From Alicyclobacillus hesperidum (lineage in GTDB: Bacteria; Bacillota; Bacilli; Alicyclobacillales; Alicyclobacillaceae): 64,000 nt of DNA. A program made the translations under genes and the position numbers. The DNA lies in the NCBI RefSeq assembly GCF_900107035.1, contig NZ_FNOJ01000002.1:124001-188000 (forward strand), in the 5' to 3' direction. Shown here in pieces: positions 18,499 through 26,758 of the stretch (position 1 is its first letter; the number at the start of each line of letters is the position of its first letter). Below the pieces are notes generated by a model that did not search any database, had not been told where the DNA came from, and saw only the letters and a list, made by a program, of their open reading frames with translations.

Positions 18499-20175
18499 TT
18501 AAGTTGTGGGCTGGGCCGATGCGGGTGGCGCACTCCAAATCGAGCCGTCGAACGATGTATGTACGCCGATCTCGTTGAGGATATTGACCAAATCGTTCAC
18601 GCAGACATATGGGGCTTTGCTGCCCACATCCGGATCGTTTGCAGTTTCTACGTAAACATTCCCCATAAGTGTTCCGTTCACTATAAAATGTGCCATACCA
18701 TCGATGGGAACTTGGTGCTGGATGGCCCCTGCAAAAGGCGTGTGAATGGCTACATTCAAACCATTCATCTGACTCGACACACCGAGGACATTCATCCAGC
18801 CAATCGCGCTTTGCAATGGCACAAACAAGGCCTTTCCTATTTTCTGAACGGGCATCGTGGTCGAGAGATCACCGGCAATGACAGATATCCTGTTGCTCGC
18901 CGGTAGCACGGTCACGGTCATTGCGACATGATATACACCGTCAATTGGACTTGCAAAGTGATAGACCCCAGCGGCATCAAACGTAAGCGAATAGCCGGTG
19001 TCGCTCGTCAACACATTCGAACTGGCACTCCCTGCACCGTCGAACGCATGGCTGCCGCTCGCTGTTGGGACCATCAGCATTGAAGTAGACCCCGCCGTGT
19101 TAGTCGCTTCGTACGCCACCGCATGTATACCATGTACACCAACTTCCCTCCAGACGACCGTATCGCCGACATGTAGGGTCAACGATTTGGGTGCACAGCC
19201 AGCATAGGCATAAGCGGGCGCCGTGATGGAGCACGCCGCAACCGGTTGCATCTTTGCGTTTTCCACGACGTACTCCCAAACGCCTTGCGGGACGCCAGCG
19301 GATCGAACCACCCCCTGTAACTCCCCCCGCCCGCGGCTATCCGCAGTGGCGTAAAGCGTGGAGGTCCCCGGAACCAACGGCCCTGTCACACTTGCATAGC
19401 GCAACTCCCCCACGTATTGACCGCCAGGTTGCAGCCCAGTCAGGCTCACCGCGATGCTATACGCACTGCCGTTTGGCACACTCGCATCAAGTTGCGGCGT
19501 CAGCGTGACACGCCCCCGGACGGAACTTTTACCCAATGGCTGAAGCGGCGTTTGCACGCCTTCGACATCTGGCAGATCGACATCCTCGACATAGGTCAGC
19601 GTGCCATTCGCATTGTCGATCACCTTGGCCCGCGTCTTGGCCAACTCCTGTTCCCCGGCCGCAATGTCGACCTCTGCCTCGTGCGCCGCCACAGCGTTAT
19701 ACGAAGACGCATCGGTGGGATACGGCGTTCCTGTCGGCTGGACAATCACGACACCCTCCATACCTGGATGCAGCGGATCAAAACAGACATAAGTGCCCGG
19801 TTTGACAAACGTTAAATGATACGGAGCCGTCGCTAATATTCCAGATGCCACGGCGTGCACACCATCGTATACGTCGCCACCCAAAGCGTGCAACGAACTC
19901 GTCCACGGTGGCGGCGCGAGCTTGCCTTGCGGGGGAATGTAAATCGCTTGCCCGACGCCTGAAAATGACACGGTGTCGCCGGCGTCGATGGTGATGGTAT
20001 TAGGTAGAAAAGCCGCCGCAAAGACTCCGTCCGCCGCTTGTACGCCTGCCTGCATTGCCCAAGTAACCGGAAGCGGCGAATGGATGGCAGCAAGCGCGAG
20101 CGGTGCCGGTGAAATCATCATGAAGATGCCTAACGCAACCGCAATGATGTGACGAATCCGATCTATACGGCGCAA
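18499..20175 (-). CDS. Secreted protein with two cupredoxin-like domains and a copper-amine-oxidase-type stalk domain
   Basis: 558 residues. TTG 20175 is preceded by GGGGGGAAAG. The signal peptide runs to about ALAA (residue 29). Domain 1 (about 50-155) is plastocyanin-like: PNTITIDAGDTVSFSG, then GTYVCFDPLHPGMEGVV, which supplies Cys, His and Met copper ligands. A CHRD-like middle part (about 165-320; LTPQLDASVPNGSAYSIAVSL) follows. Domain 2 (about 335-440) has the same strand pattern (SLTLHVGDTVVWREVG), but the C-terminal loop reads YHFASPIDGVYH, so the copper Cys is missing. The C-terminal 100 residues resemble the copper-amine-oxidase N-terminal/stalk domain of Gram-positive surface proteins. 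It may be an extracytoplasmic copper or electron-transfer protein; its partner is unknown. Confidence 0.7.
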   Translation of the reverse strand: MRRIDRIRHIIAVALGIFMMISPAPLALAAIHSPLPVTWAMQAGVQAADGVFAAAFLPNTITIDAGDTVSFSGVGQAIYIPPQGKLAPPPWTSSLHALGGDVYDGVHAVASGILATAPYHLTFVKPGTYVCFDPLHPGMEGVVIVQPTGTPYPTDASSYNAVAAHEAEVDIAAGEQELAKTRAKVIDNANGTLTYVEDVDLPDVEGVQTPLQPLGKSSVRGRVTLTPQLDASVPNGSAYSIAVSLTGLQPGGQYVGELRYASVTGPLVPGTSTLYATADSRGRGELQGVVRSAGVPQGVWEYVVENAKMQPVAACSITAPAYAYAGCAPKSLTLHVGDTVVWREVGVHGIHAVAYEATNTAGSTSMLMVPTASGSHAFDGAGSASSNVLTSDTGYSLTFDAAGVYHFASPIDGVYHVAMTVTVLPASNRISVIAGDLSTTMPVQKIGKALFVPLQSAIGWMNVLGVSSQMNGLNVAIHTPFAGAIQHQVPIDGMAHFIVNGTLMGNVYVETANDPDVGSKAPYVCVNDLVNILNEIGVHTSFDGSIWSAPPASAQPTT

Positions 20176-20272
20176 GCGCTTTCCCCCCCGTGTTATGACT
20201 GTTTATTCGGAAGCTTAACACGCGTCGACTTCTTTGAATATTGTCTCAAACTGCCTTGTCCACAAGATAGGT

Positions 20273-20301
20273 TTGGCTTTTCAATCCGATTTCAACATAA
20301 T
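20273..20301 (+). promoter_or_regulatory. Candidate sigma-A promoter of the acyltransferase gene
   Basis: TTGGCT (20273-20278) and CATAAT (20296-20301) are separated by 17 bases. Transcription would begin near 20308, at the first possible ATG, which supports the downstream TTG start at 20344. Confidence 0.4.
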
Positions 20302-20343
20302 GTTCGTATGATACAAGGAAGCCATCGAAAAGGGGGACTGTGC

Positions 20344-21528
20344 TTGGCGCGGCGGTATTTGCATGAGATTGACCTCATGCGCGCATTTGTCATCCTCGGT
20401 GTATTATCCGTGCATACGACGTCTTTTTTTAATGTGCTCAACAACGACATGACACCCGGCTTTTTAACGCTTGGCGCACTGATTACGACCATGCATTACA
20501 CGCGTGAGACGTTCATGTTCGTCACGGGACTCGTCTTATTTATCACGTATTATCGAAACCCATTTAATCCACTGGTGTTTTGGAGAAAGCGCTTTTTGCT
20601 GATTGCCATTCCCTACATCATATGGACACTTGCCTATATTGCATTCGTGGGTTTGTTAACGCCCGGCTTCGACTGGTCGTGGTCCGTCCTTTGGCCTGCC
20701 ATCGAACACAATTTACTGACCGGAAACATGTATTTTTTATATTTTCTTGTTGTATCCATGCAACTCTATATCGTATTCCCCTTTCTGCTGTACATGTTAA
20801 GAAGGTGGGAAAAGTACCATATTCACATTCTCATCGCGAGCTTTGTCCTGCAAATTAGTTTGATGTGGTTAAACAAGTACGCGCTTGGCAACGTCAACAC
20901 AGCAAATTTGTCAAAAGTGCTCTATGATCTATACCAATATCGCGATCGAAACATTATCATGTATCAGTTCTGGTTCATTTCCGGTGGCATCCTTGCTTGC
21001 CATTATGATCGCGTGGCGGCTTTTATCTATCGACATCGCCGTGCGCTATTCGTGTCCCTGGGAATTGGCGTGTGCCTGGTGTGGGGGTATTACTTTTTGG
21101 AACGCTTGGCCGTTGGCGAGAGCGAGGGTTCGGCGGAACTTGTGCTACAACCCATCATGGTTCCATACAGCCTGCTCGTGACATTGGTCTATTGGTATGC
21201 TGGCATGTCTTGGGCCAAACGAATGGGCCGCCCTGGGTGGCGCCCGTTCAGCAAATTCGTCAAGGTTGCGGGCAACACGTCGTTTGGCATCTACCTGGCC
21301 CAACCGTTCCCGTTATACCTGATGGAACTGACGGTCAACCATATTGATGGCCTTGGTATTCCGACGTGGCTCCACTACGCCCTGCTGCCGGTTTCCATCT
21401 TATTTGTCTATTTCTCATCGATGCTCATTTCGTATATCTTTGGCAAAATCCCGCTTCTCACGTATACAGTCGGCAGGCGTACACAATGGCGCCGCCACAA
21501 ACACGAAGCAGTTCAGCATGCAGCATAA
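20344..21528 (+). CDS. Acyltransferase 3 family membrane protein (OafA/YrhL-like)
   Basis: 394 residues, about ten membrane segments. It begins with RRYLHEIDLMRAFVILGVLSVH, in which the RxxxIDxxRxxxxxxVxxxH pattern is the signature of the acyltransferase 3 superfamily. RETFMFVTGLVLF and FGIYLAQPFPLYLM are later landmarks. The family moves acyl groups to sugars or peptides at the membrane. Start choice: TTG 20344 lies about eight bases after AGGGGGA (20331-20337), whereas ATG 20308 has no ribosome site. The gene looks more AT-rich than its neighbours. It faces an Aas-like acyl-ACP synthetase gene across a shared terminator, and a joint role in surface acylation is only a guess. Confidence 0.8.
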   Translation: MARRYLHEIDLMRAFVILGVLSVHTTSFFNVLNNDMTPGFLTLGALITTMHYTRETFMFVTGLVLFITYYRNPFNPLVFWRKRFLLIAIPYIIWTLAYIAFVGLLTPGFDWSWSVLWPAIEHNLLTGNMYFLYFLVVSMQLYIVFPFLLYMLRRWEKYHIHILIASFVLQISLMWLNKYALGNVNTANLSKVLYDLYQYRDRNIIMYQFWFISGGILACHYDRVAAFIYRHRRALFVSLGIGVCLVWGYYFLERLAVGESEGSAELVLQPIMVPYSLLVTLVYWYAGMSWAKRMGRPGWRPFSKFVKVAGNTSFGIYLAQPFPLYLMELTVNHIDGLGIPTWLHYALLPVSILFVYFSSMLISYIFGKIPLLTYTVGRRTQWRRHKHEAVQHAA

Positions 21529-21535
21529 AACATTA

Positions 21536-21558
21536 GGGGGCCAAGGCACTTGGCCCCC
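21536..21558. terminator. Bidirectional terminator hairpin
   Basis: A perfect 10-bp GC-rich stem (21536-21545 with 21549-21558; GGGGGCCAAG arm) with a 3-base loop lies between the convergent acyltransferase and Aas-like genes. Weak T-rich flanks. Confidence 0.75.
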
Positions 21559-21567
21559 GTCGTATGA

Positions 21568-23517
21568 TTACCTCACATCCGCCAAGATCAGGCTGCGCAA
21601 CGATACGTAGTCCGTCTTCCCGCTTCCAAGGAGAGGAAACTCATTGATGGTGCGCAACTCACTTGGCACATGCATCCGAGAATAGCCTGATTCCTCGACA
21701 ATCTTACGCATCGGTGCCAACGTCAAACCAGCGACCGTCGTGATCAGCAAAATTCGCTCTCCTCGCACCTCGTCAGGTACCGTGACCGCGGCAAAATCGG
21801 GGCTGTCATAAGCGCGAGCTGCCAACTGTTCCACAAGATTAAGAGACACCATTTCACCTGCAATTTTCGCAAAGCGCTTGAGGCGCCCAATAATCGTGAC
21901 AAAGCCATCATCGTCCACCGTGACGACGTCCCCAGTGTCATACCAACCACTCTGTTCCACGTATCCCTGGCCGTGCAATAAGTAGCCCTTCATCACGTTC
22001 GGGCCTTGCACGTGCAGCACACCACCCTCTGGAATTCCATCGACGGCAAGAAGACGATAGGAAATGCCGGGCAAAAGTCGCCCAACCGTCCCCTGGCGAT
22101 GGTTGATGGGTGTATCCAAACACAGGATAGGCGACGTCTCAGTTGCACCATATCCCTGCATAATTTGCAACTGGAACTTTTGCAACCAAGCGCGCTCGAC
22201 TTCGGGTTTCAATCGCTCAGCCCCGACGACCGCATAGCGTAGCGATGCAAATTGTTCAGGTGTGGCGTTTTGTCCATATTTCTCCAAAAACGATGACGTC
22301 CCAAAAAGAATGGTGGACCGTTCTTCCCCTGCCAATTCGGGAATTCGTTTGTAGTGCAAGGGCGATGGGTATAAGTAGGTCTGTATTCCGGCCAGGAGCG
22401 GCAACAAAGCTCCGGCTGTCAGACCGAATGAGTGAAACATTGGCATCGCGTTCAACATTCTATCCTGCGTTCCAAAGTCGATAACCGATCTGGTTTGTTG
22501 AACGTTGGCATAAATGTTCTCGTGAGACAGTACCACTCCACGCGGCTTGTATTCACTGCCCGACGTAAATAAGACCAGTTCGCGCAAGCCCTTGCTCGCG
22601 CGTGCCCGGCGCTTCCATGCGAGCAGTCCTTGCACTTTTTCGAACACGGAAATACGGTTGCGCACATCCTCCATTTCGTGAACGGACAGACGGACACTCA
22701 GCGCTGCCTCGACATCTTGCAACTGACCTTTTTGAATAAATTCGCGCGATGTTAGGACTGTGCGTAAATCGGCCGTCTCGCAGGCATCGAGAATCGTCTG
22801 AATTCCACTTGAATAGTTGAGCATCACAGGTGTGATCCCCGCATAAAACAGCGCGAAGAGGACGACCACTTGACCAATGGAGTTGGGCAATAACACTCCA
22901 ACGCGCTCCGTCCTGGCAAACATGCGACGAAACGTCGTCCCGAGTACATACGAGTTCAGCAGGATCTCGCGGTATGTGGCCTTACCGCTGATATCCTTGC
23001 AAATCACGCGCTCCTCTCCATAGTACCTGGCGGAACGAACCAGCTCATCGAACAAATTGACCTCCGTATCATCTCGTCTACCAAGATAACTCATCAACAG
23101 AAATTCCTGTAACTCGTCGAGCGTTTTGCGCGCATCTGTCAAAGGCAAAGCCTCACCCATACTCGGAAGGCGCGTATGTCCATACACAGGAATCAGCGGA
23201 ACTTGGCGGCGAAATGCATAGCTTGCTACCGCCTGAAACGTCGCTTGATCCGTATCAAGGGCGACAAAGACGGGTTTTCCGTCTTTTAGATTGCGGATGA
23301 GTGGCGCAAACGAGCGCGGCTCCGCGGCGTGTATGAGAACCGTCCCCCTGTTGCGCAGGAATTCTCGATAGCGCGCCTGTACCATCTCGTTCACACAGAT
23401 AAGCACATCTCGAGGTACTGCCTCTAACACTCTGCGAAAATCTGTGTGAATCGTTACGTTTAATAAGTAGATTGCACATCTTTCCGTGCGAAACGGCATA
23501 TCCGATAACGCTTTCAT
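21568..23517 (-). CDS. Aas-like acyl-ACP/acyl-CoA synthetase with degenerate acyltransferase domain
   Basis: 649 residues from ATG 23517 (AAGGAG six bases upstream). The C-terminal 480 residues follow the AMP-forming domain of Aas closely: GVLLPNS, FTSGSEYKPRGVVLSH (P-loop), MFHSFGLTAGALLPLL, YLYPSPLHY, GYGATETSP, GWYDTGDVV, GRLKRFAKIAGEMVSL and LLGSGKTDYV with the catalytic lysine. Such domains activate fatty acids and load them on ACP or CoA. The first 150 residues align in position with the PlsC-type acyltransferase of Aas but lack the HxxxxD motif and read VFVALDTD where FPEG is expected. Acyl transfer to lysophospholipid is therefore unlikely, and a fatty-acid scavenging synthetase is the best call. 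Confidence 0.8.
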   Translation of the reverse strand: MKALSDMPFRTERCAIYLLNVTIHTDFRRVLEAVPRDVLICVNEMVQARYREFLRNRGTVLIHAAEPRSFAPLIRNLKDGKPVFVALDTDQATFQAVASYAFRRQVPLIPVYGHTRLPSMGEALPLTDARKTLDELQEFLLMSYLGRRDDTEVNLFDELVRSARYYGEERVICKDISGKATYREILLNSYVLGTTFRRMFARTERVGVLLPNSIGQVVVLFALFYAGITPVMLNYSSGIQTILDACETADLRTVLTSREFIQKGQLQDVEAALSVRLSVHEMEDVRNRISVFEKVQGLLAWKRRARASKGLRELVLFTSGSEYKPRGVVLSHENIYANVQQTRSVIDFGTQDRMLNAMPMFHSFGLTAGALLPLLAGIQTYLYPSPLHYKRIPELAGEERSTILFGTSSFLEKYGQNATPEQFASLRYAVVGAERLKPEVERAWLQKFQLQIMQGYGATETSPILCLDTPINHRQGTVGRLLPGISYRLLAVDGIPEGGVLHVQGPNVMKGYLLHGQGYVEQSGWYDTGDVVTVDDDGFVTIIGRLKRFAKIAGEMVSLNLVEQLAARAYDSPDFAAVTVPDEVRGERILLITTVAGLTLAPMRKIVEESGYSRMHVPSELRTINEFPLLGSGKTDYVSLRSLILADVR

Positions 23518-23603
23518 ACTCATCTCCTTGTGATCCCTACGGCGATATGTGGCACCAGTTTAGCACGCCTGTACGCAATTCGACACACTGAATTTCTCCG
23601 CAC

Positions 23604-23612
23604 TGGTATAAT
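23604..23612 (+). promoter_or_regulatory. Extended -10 promoter of the M3 peptidase gene
   Basis: TGGTATAAT forms a perfect extended -10 element 54 bases before the start codon at 23666. The -35 region is weak, as is common for extended -10 promoters. Confidence 0.55.
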
Positions 23613-23665
23613 TGTCTAAGGCTGATCTTCGCGATCGCGCTGAATAGCGAAACGGAGGAATCCCA

Positions 23666-25360
23666 ATGAAATTTTCTGAAATGACGTACGAACGGCCAAA
23701 CATGGGCGACATCTCGTCGCAGATGAAAGAGCGTATTGCTGCATTGTCGCGCGCTGAAACGGCCGACGAACAACTCGAACAGATTGCGGCCATCAACAAT
23801 CTTCGCAATCACTTTATGTCAATGGCTGAGCTTGCATCCATTCGCAACTCCATTGATACGCGCGACGAATTCTATAAGGCTGAGAAGGAATACTTTGATA
23901 CGGTATCGCCAGAGATGGAAGCTATTGAAACCGAGTTTCGTGAGGCCTTGTTAGCTTCACCGTTTCGCGCGGAACTGGAAAAACACCTGGGCGCCCAACT
24001 ATTTAAGCTTGCTGAGGTGCAAAAGCGGTCATTTGGCAACGCCATTGTAGCGGATATGCAGGAGACAAATCGGCTGGTGACGGAATACAACGCACTGGTC
24101 GCAAGTGCAAAAATCCCATTTGAAGGGAAGGATTTGACACTCAGTCAAATGGGACGTTATCTGAATGCGCCGGATCGCCATGTCCGACGATCGGCTAACG
24201 AGGCGCGTTACGCCTTTTTCGCGAAGCACGAAGAAGATTTTGATAGACTTTACGACGAGATGGTGAAATTGCGCACGCGCATGGCTCGCCAACTCGGCTA
24301 CGACAACTATGTGCAGATGGGCTACGACCGCATGAATCGAACCGACTATGGCCCAGCGGAGACGAGGCGGTTTCGCGACCAAATCAAGCGACACATCGTC
24401 CCGCTCGCGGAATCACTGCGCGAGCGACAACGGCAGCGCCTCGGCCTCGACAAACTGCAATATTACGATCTCGCTCTTCACTTCCCAACGGGCAATCCGG
24501 AACCAAAGGGAGATCCCAGCTGGATTGTCGAGAACGGGAGGCGGATGTATCGCGAGCTATCTCCCGAGACAGACGCCTTTTTCAAGTTCATGGTCGACAA
24601 CGAACTGCTTGATCTGCAGAGCCGCGACGGCAAACGTGTCGGAGGTTACTGCACCATCATCCCGTCCGCCAAAGCTCCATTTATCTTCGCAAATTTCAAT
24701 GGAACAGCGCATGATGTCACCGTGCTTACGCACGAAGCAGGTCACGCGTTCCAAGCGTTTGAGTCGCGCAATCTACCGTGTCCGGAGTACTATTTCCCGA
24801 CGTCGGAGGCGGCTGAAATTCATTCGATGAGCATGGAGTTCTTTACGTGGGATTGGATGAATCTGTTCTTTGAAGAGGATACAGAGAAATTCAAATTTTA
24901 TCATTTGAGCACTTCGGTGTTGATGATTCCGTACTTTGCAGTCGTCGACGAGTTCCAGCACTTCGTCTATGAAAACCCGACGGCTCCCCCACAGGAGCGC
25001 AAGGCGTACTGGCGAGAGTTGGAACGCACCTACTTCCCAAGCCGTACGTACGAGGAAAACGAATACCTCGAACGCGGTGGCTACTGGCACCAGCAACTCC
25101 ATATTTTCAATTACCCGTTTTACTACATTGATTACGGCCTGGCACAAGTCTGTGCACTGCAGTTCTGGACCAAAATACAGTCCAACAAAGAACAGGCGTG
25201 GAAGGATTATCTCCACCTGTGTCAATTGGGCGGCAGCCGTTCCTTTGTCGAGCTCGTACAAGCCGCGAATCTACGTTCACCCTTTGATGAGAACTGCATT
25301 GAATCCATGATTGGCGACATCGCCAATTGGTTGGACAGCGTCGACGACAACGCCCTGTAA
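23666..25360 (+). CDS. M3-family oligoendopeptidase (PepF-like)
   Basis: 564 residues of a zinc metallopeptidase that cleaves short peptides in the cytoplasm. The zinc motif is HEAGHAFQAF (around residues 356-365) with the third ligand expected in TSEAAEIHSMSMEFF. Earlier family stretches are LGYDNYVQMGYDRMNR and PFIFANFNGTAHDVTVLTHEAGH. ATG 23666 follows GGAGG by eight bases. There is no signal peptide. Length is normal for the YjbG/PepF group without the long N-terminal lobe of PepO or Dcp enzymes. It probably recycles peptides; it stands alone in its orientation. Confidence 0.9.
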   Translation: MKFSEMTYERPNMGDISSQMKERIAALSRAETADEQLEQIAAINNLRNHFMSMAELASIRNSIDTRDEFYKAEKEYFDTVSPEMEAIETEFREALLASPFRAELEKHLGAQLFKLAEVQKRSFGNAIVADMQETNRLVTEYNALVASAKIPFEGKDLTLSQMGRYLNAPDRHVRRSANEARYAFFAKHEEDFDRLYDEMVKLRTRMARQLGYDNYVQMGYDRMNRTDYGPAETRRFRDQIKRHIVPLAESLRERQRQRLGLDKLQYYDLALHFPTGNPEPKGDPSWIVENGRRMYRELSPETDAFFKFMVDNELLDLQSRDGKRVGGYCTIIPSAKAPFIFANFNGTAHDVTVLTHEAGHAFQAFESRNLPCPEYYFPTSEAAEIHSMSMEFFTWDWMNLFFEEDTEKFKFYHLSTSVLMIPYFAVVDEFQHFVYENPTAPPQERKAYWRELERTYFPSRTYEENEYLERGGYWHQQLHIFNYPFYYIDYGLAQVCALQFWTKIQSNKEQAWKDYLHLCQLGGSRSFVELVQAANLRSPFDENCIESMIGDIANWLDSVDDNAL

Positions 25361-25367
25361 AATATGG

Positions 25368-25392
25368 CGCCGCCGCTTCCTTAGCGGCGGCG
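25368..25392 (+). terminator. Terminator of the M3 peptidase gene
   Basis: A perfect 10-bp stem (25368-25377 with 25383-25392; CGCCGCCGCT arm) with a 5-base loop lies 7 bases after the stop codon. The right arm also encodes the final arginines and stop of the small gene on the other strand. There is no T run on the plus strand. Confidence 0.6.
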
Positions 25393-25578
25393 TGCCATCC
25401 ACCAAAAGCCAACGACGATTGCGATCAATAATATAAGAAGAAACGGGATATGCCGAGCGATGGAGTAACCTATGCCCCAGCCGAGGCCATGCACAACACC
25501 CCGAGCAAATTCGTGACCAAATCCTGACCCAAAACTGGAGTACATGTGATGGGAAAATCCATAGGACCGAATTAGCAA
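25381..25578 (-). CDS. Small single-span membrane protein, function unknown
   Basis: 65 residues from a TTG, or 54 from ATG 25545; neither start has a strong ribosome site. A Gly/His-rich N-terminal half (SSFGSGFGHEFARGVVHGLGWG) is followed by one membrane helix (about 43-60, PFLLILLIAIVVGFWWM) and a basic end (ARRR). Clear helix boundaries and a positive-inside tail argue for a real gene. No family is recognised. Its last codons coincide with the terminator of the convergent M3 peptidase gene. Confidence 0.45.
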   Translation of the reverse strand: MLIRSYGFSHHMYSSFGSGFGHEFARGVVHGLGWGIGYSIARHIPFLLILLIAIVVGFWWMARRR

Positions 25579-25679
25579 CTAGCTATCCACTCCATTCCAA
25601 ACCAACTTCGCGTCATTCATACAAGAAATCCAACCAAATCCGGCCTACTGGATGCTAGATGTCGACAGAAGGCAATCCC

Positions 25680-26070
25680 CTATGAAACCTTCGCCGCGCT
25701 TGCACAGGTATGTGTGCCGCGGTCTGCTCGGCAGCGGTGCGTGCCGCCACCCGCGCTCACCAATGCGCAGATCGTAAAGGAAGAGCAGGCAGCCGTCAAT
25801 ACATGAATGAGGGTGATACCGACAAATCTCTCCATCCCCCGTCTATCCAGTCCGGGAGTGTCCATCCTACAAGCACGGCCGCACCGCCGAACACCACGAT
25901 GACCAGTTCGTGTCCCAACGCATACAAAAGCGACAGCATAAACCCTCGCCGCCGCGTCGCTGCCGCCCTGAAAAATCGGTGATTGCCGCAATGGGATCCC
26001 AATCTACCCCATACCGAAACCCGAGTGTTCCTCCAAGCCACATCCTCGCCAGTCACATCATGTGCGTCAT
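25680..26070 (-). pseudogene. Decayed HoxN/NicO-like nickel-cobalt transporter
   Basis: An ATG at 26070 behind AAGGAG starts a reading frame stopped by TGA at codon 6. The same frame then continues with LGFRYGVDWDPIAAITDFSG, which mirrors the nickel/cobalt permease signature (RHAxDxDHI) with both key His lost. After a frameshift the next frame reads RRGFMLSLLYALGHELVIVVFGG and WTLPDWIDGG (25796-26056 frame). After a second shift MERFVGITLI appears in the original frame and then sequence without family likeness. At least one stop and two frameshifts make it a remnant. The short open frames called here are pieces of it, not genes. Confidence 0.65.
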
Positions 26071-26086
26071 GCCGCTCCTTCCCCTT

Positions 26087-26758
26087 TCAACCCATCGCCC
26101 GCGCGCTGGCCCAGTCGATCACGTCGACGACCGTGCGCAAACCCAGCTTTTCGCACATCTCCATCTCCCGGCGCCAAACTTCGGCGGTCATGCGCACATC
26201 GGCGTCTGCCTGATGGCGATGTTTCACCTCGACGCCAAGCCACGCACAGACTTCCTCCAGTGTCGGCGTTCGCGAAATGCGAGCCAACGCCTGTGCCACG
26301 ACCGCCGTGTCGATGGCGATGGGGCGAAGTTTGAGCCGCCAAAGCAGCCGCGCTTGGCGCTGCAAAAATGACAGCTCGTGCCGCGCGTGGTGCGCAATCC
26401 ACACGCGGCCAACGGCCATCCCGAGGACGTGGCGAAGGACACGCTCGAGCTCTTTGCCGGAATGCAACGCTTCCGGCGTCAAGCCTGTCAAACGCCAGAC
26501 GGTGTCCGAAACGCCGGCGAGATCGTCATGCCGGACGAGTTCGTAGTACATCTCGCTCAACCCCTGGCGCCCGGTCATACACGCGGCCGCCACCGACAAG
26601 ATGCGATCCGCCTCTGCCGAGAAGCCTGTCGTCTCGAGATCGACAACGAAGTAATCGGTGGCAGCCAGAGGCCGCTCCCACAGGCGGGCCGCTGGATCAA
26701 CCAAGCCAAGCGTGAGTTGGTCCGACTCCTCCTTGCGCGCGGTAAAAAACCATTTCAT
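26087..26758 (-). CDS. DEDDh 3'-5' exonuclease (DNA polymerase III epsilon-like)
   Basis: 223 residues. Exonuclease motif I is VVDLETTG (about residue 35). Motif II falls in WIAHHARHELSFL, where the usual Asp seems replaced by Glu. Motif III is HRHQADADVRMTAEVW, with the DEDDh histidine. ATG 26758 has a GAGGGGG site and overlaps the stop of the DUF294 gene (ATGA); an upstream open frame is ignored. Proteins of this kind proofread or trim DNA or RNA. Fusion or pairing of DUF294 nucleotidyltransferases with such exonucleases is a recurrent theme, but the substrate is unknown. Confidence 0.82.
   Translation of the reverse strand: MKWFFTARKEESDQLTLGLVDPAARLWERPLAATDYFVVDLETTGFSAEADRILSVAAACMTGRQGLSEMYYELVRHDDLAGVSDTVWRLTGLTPEALHSGKELERVLRHVLGMAVGRVWIAHHARHELSFLQRQARLLWRLKLRPIAIDTAVVAQALARISRTPTLEEVCAWLGVEVKHRHQADADVRMTAEVWRREMEMCEKLGLRTVVDVIDWASARAMG

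Noticed and set aside
25680-26056. Separate small genes for the 103- and 86-residue frames
   Set aside because: They hold parts of one broken transporter in alternating frames, so they are listed as one pseudogene.
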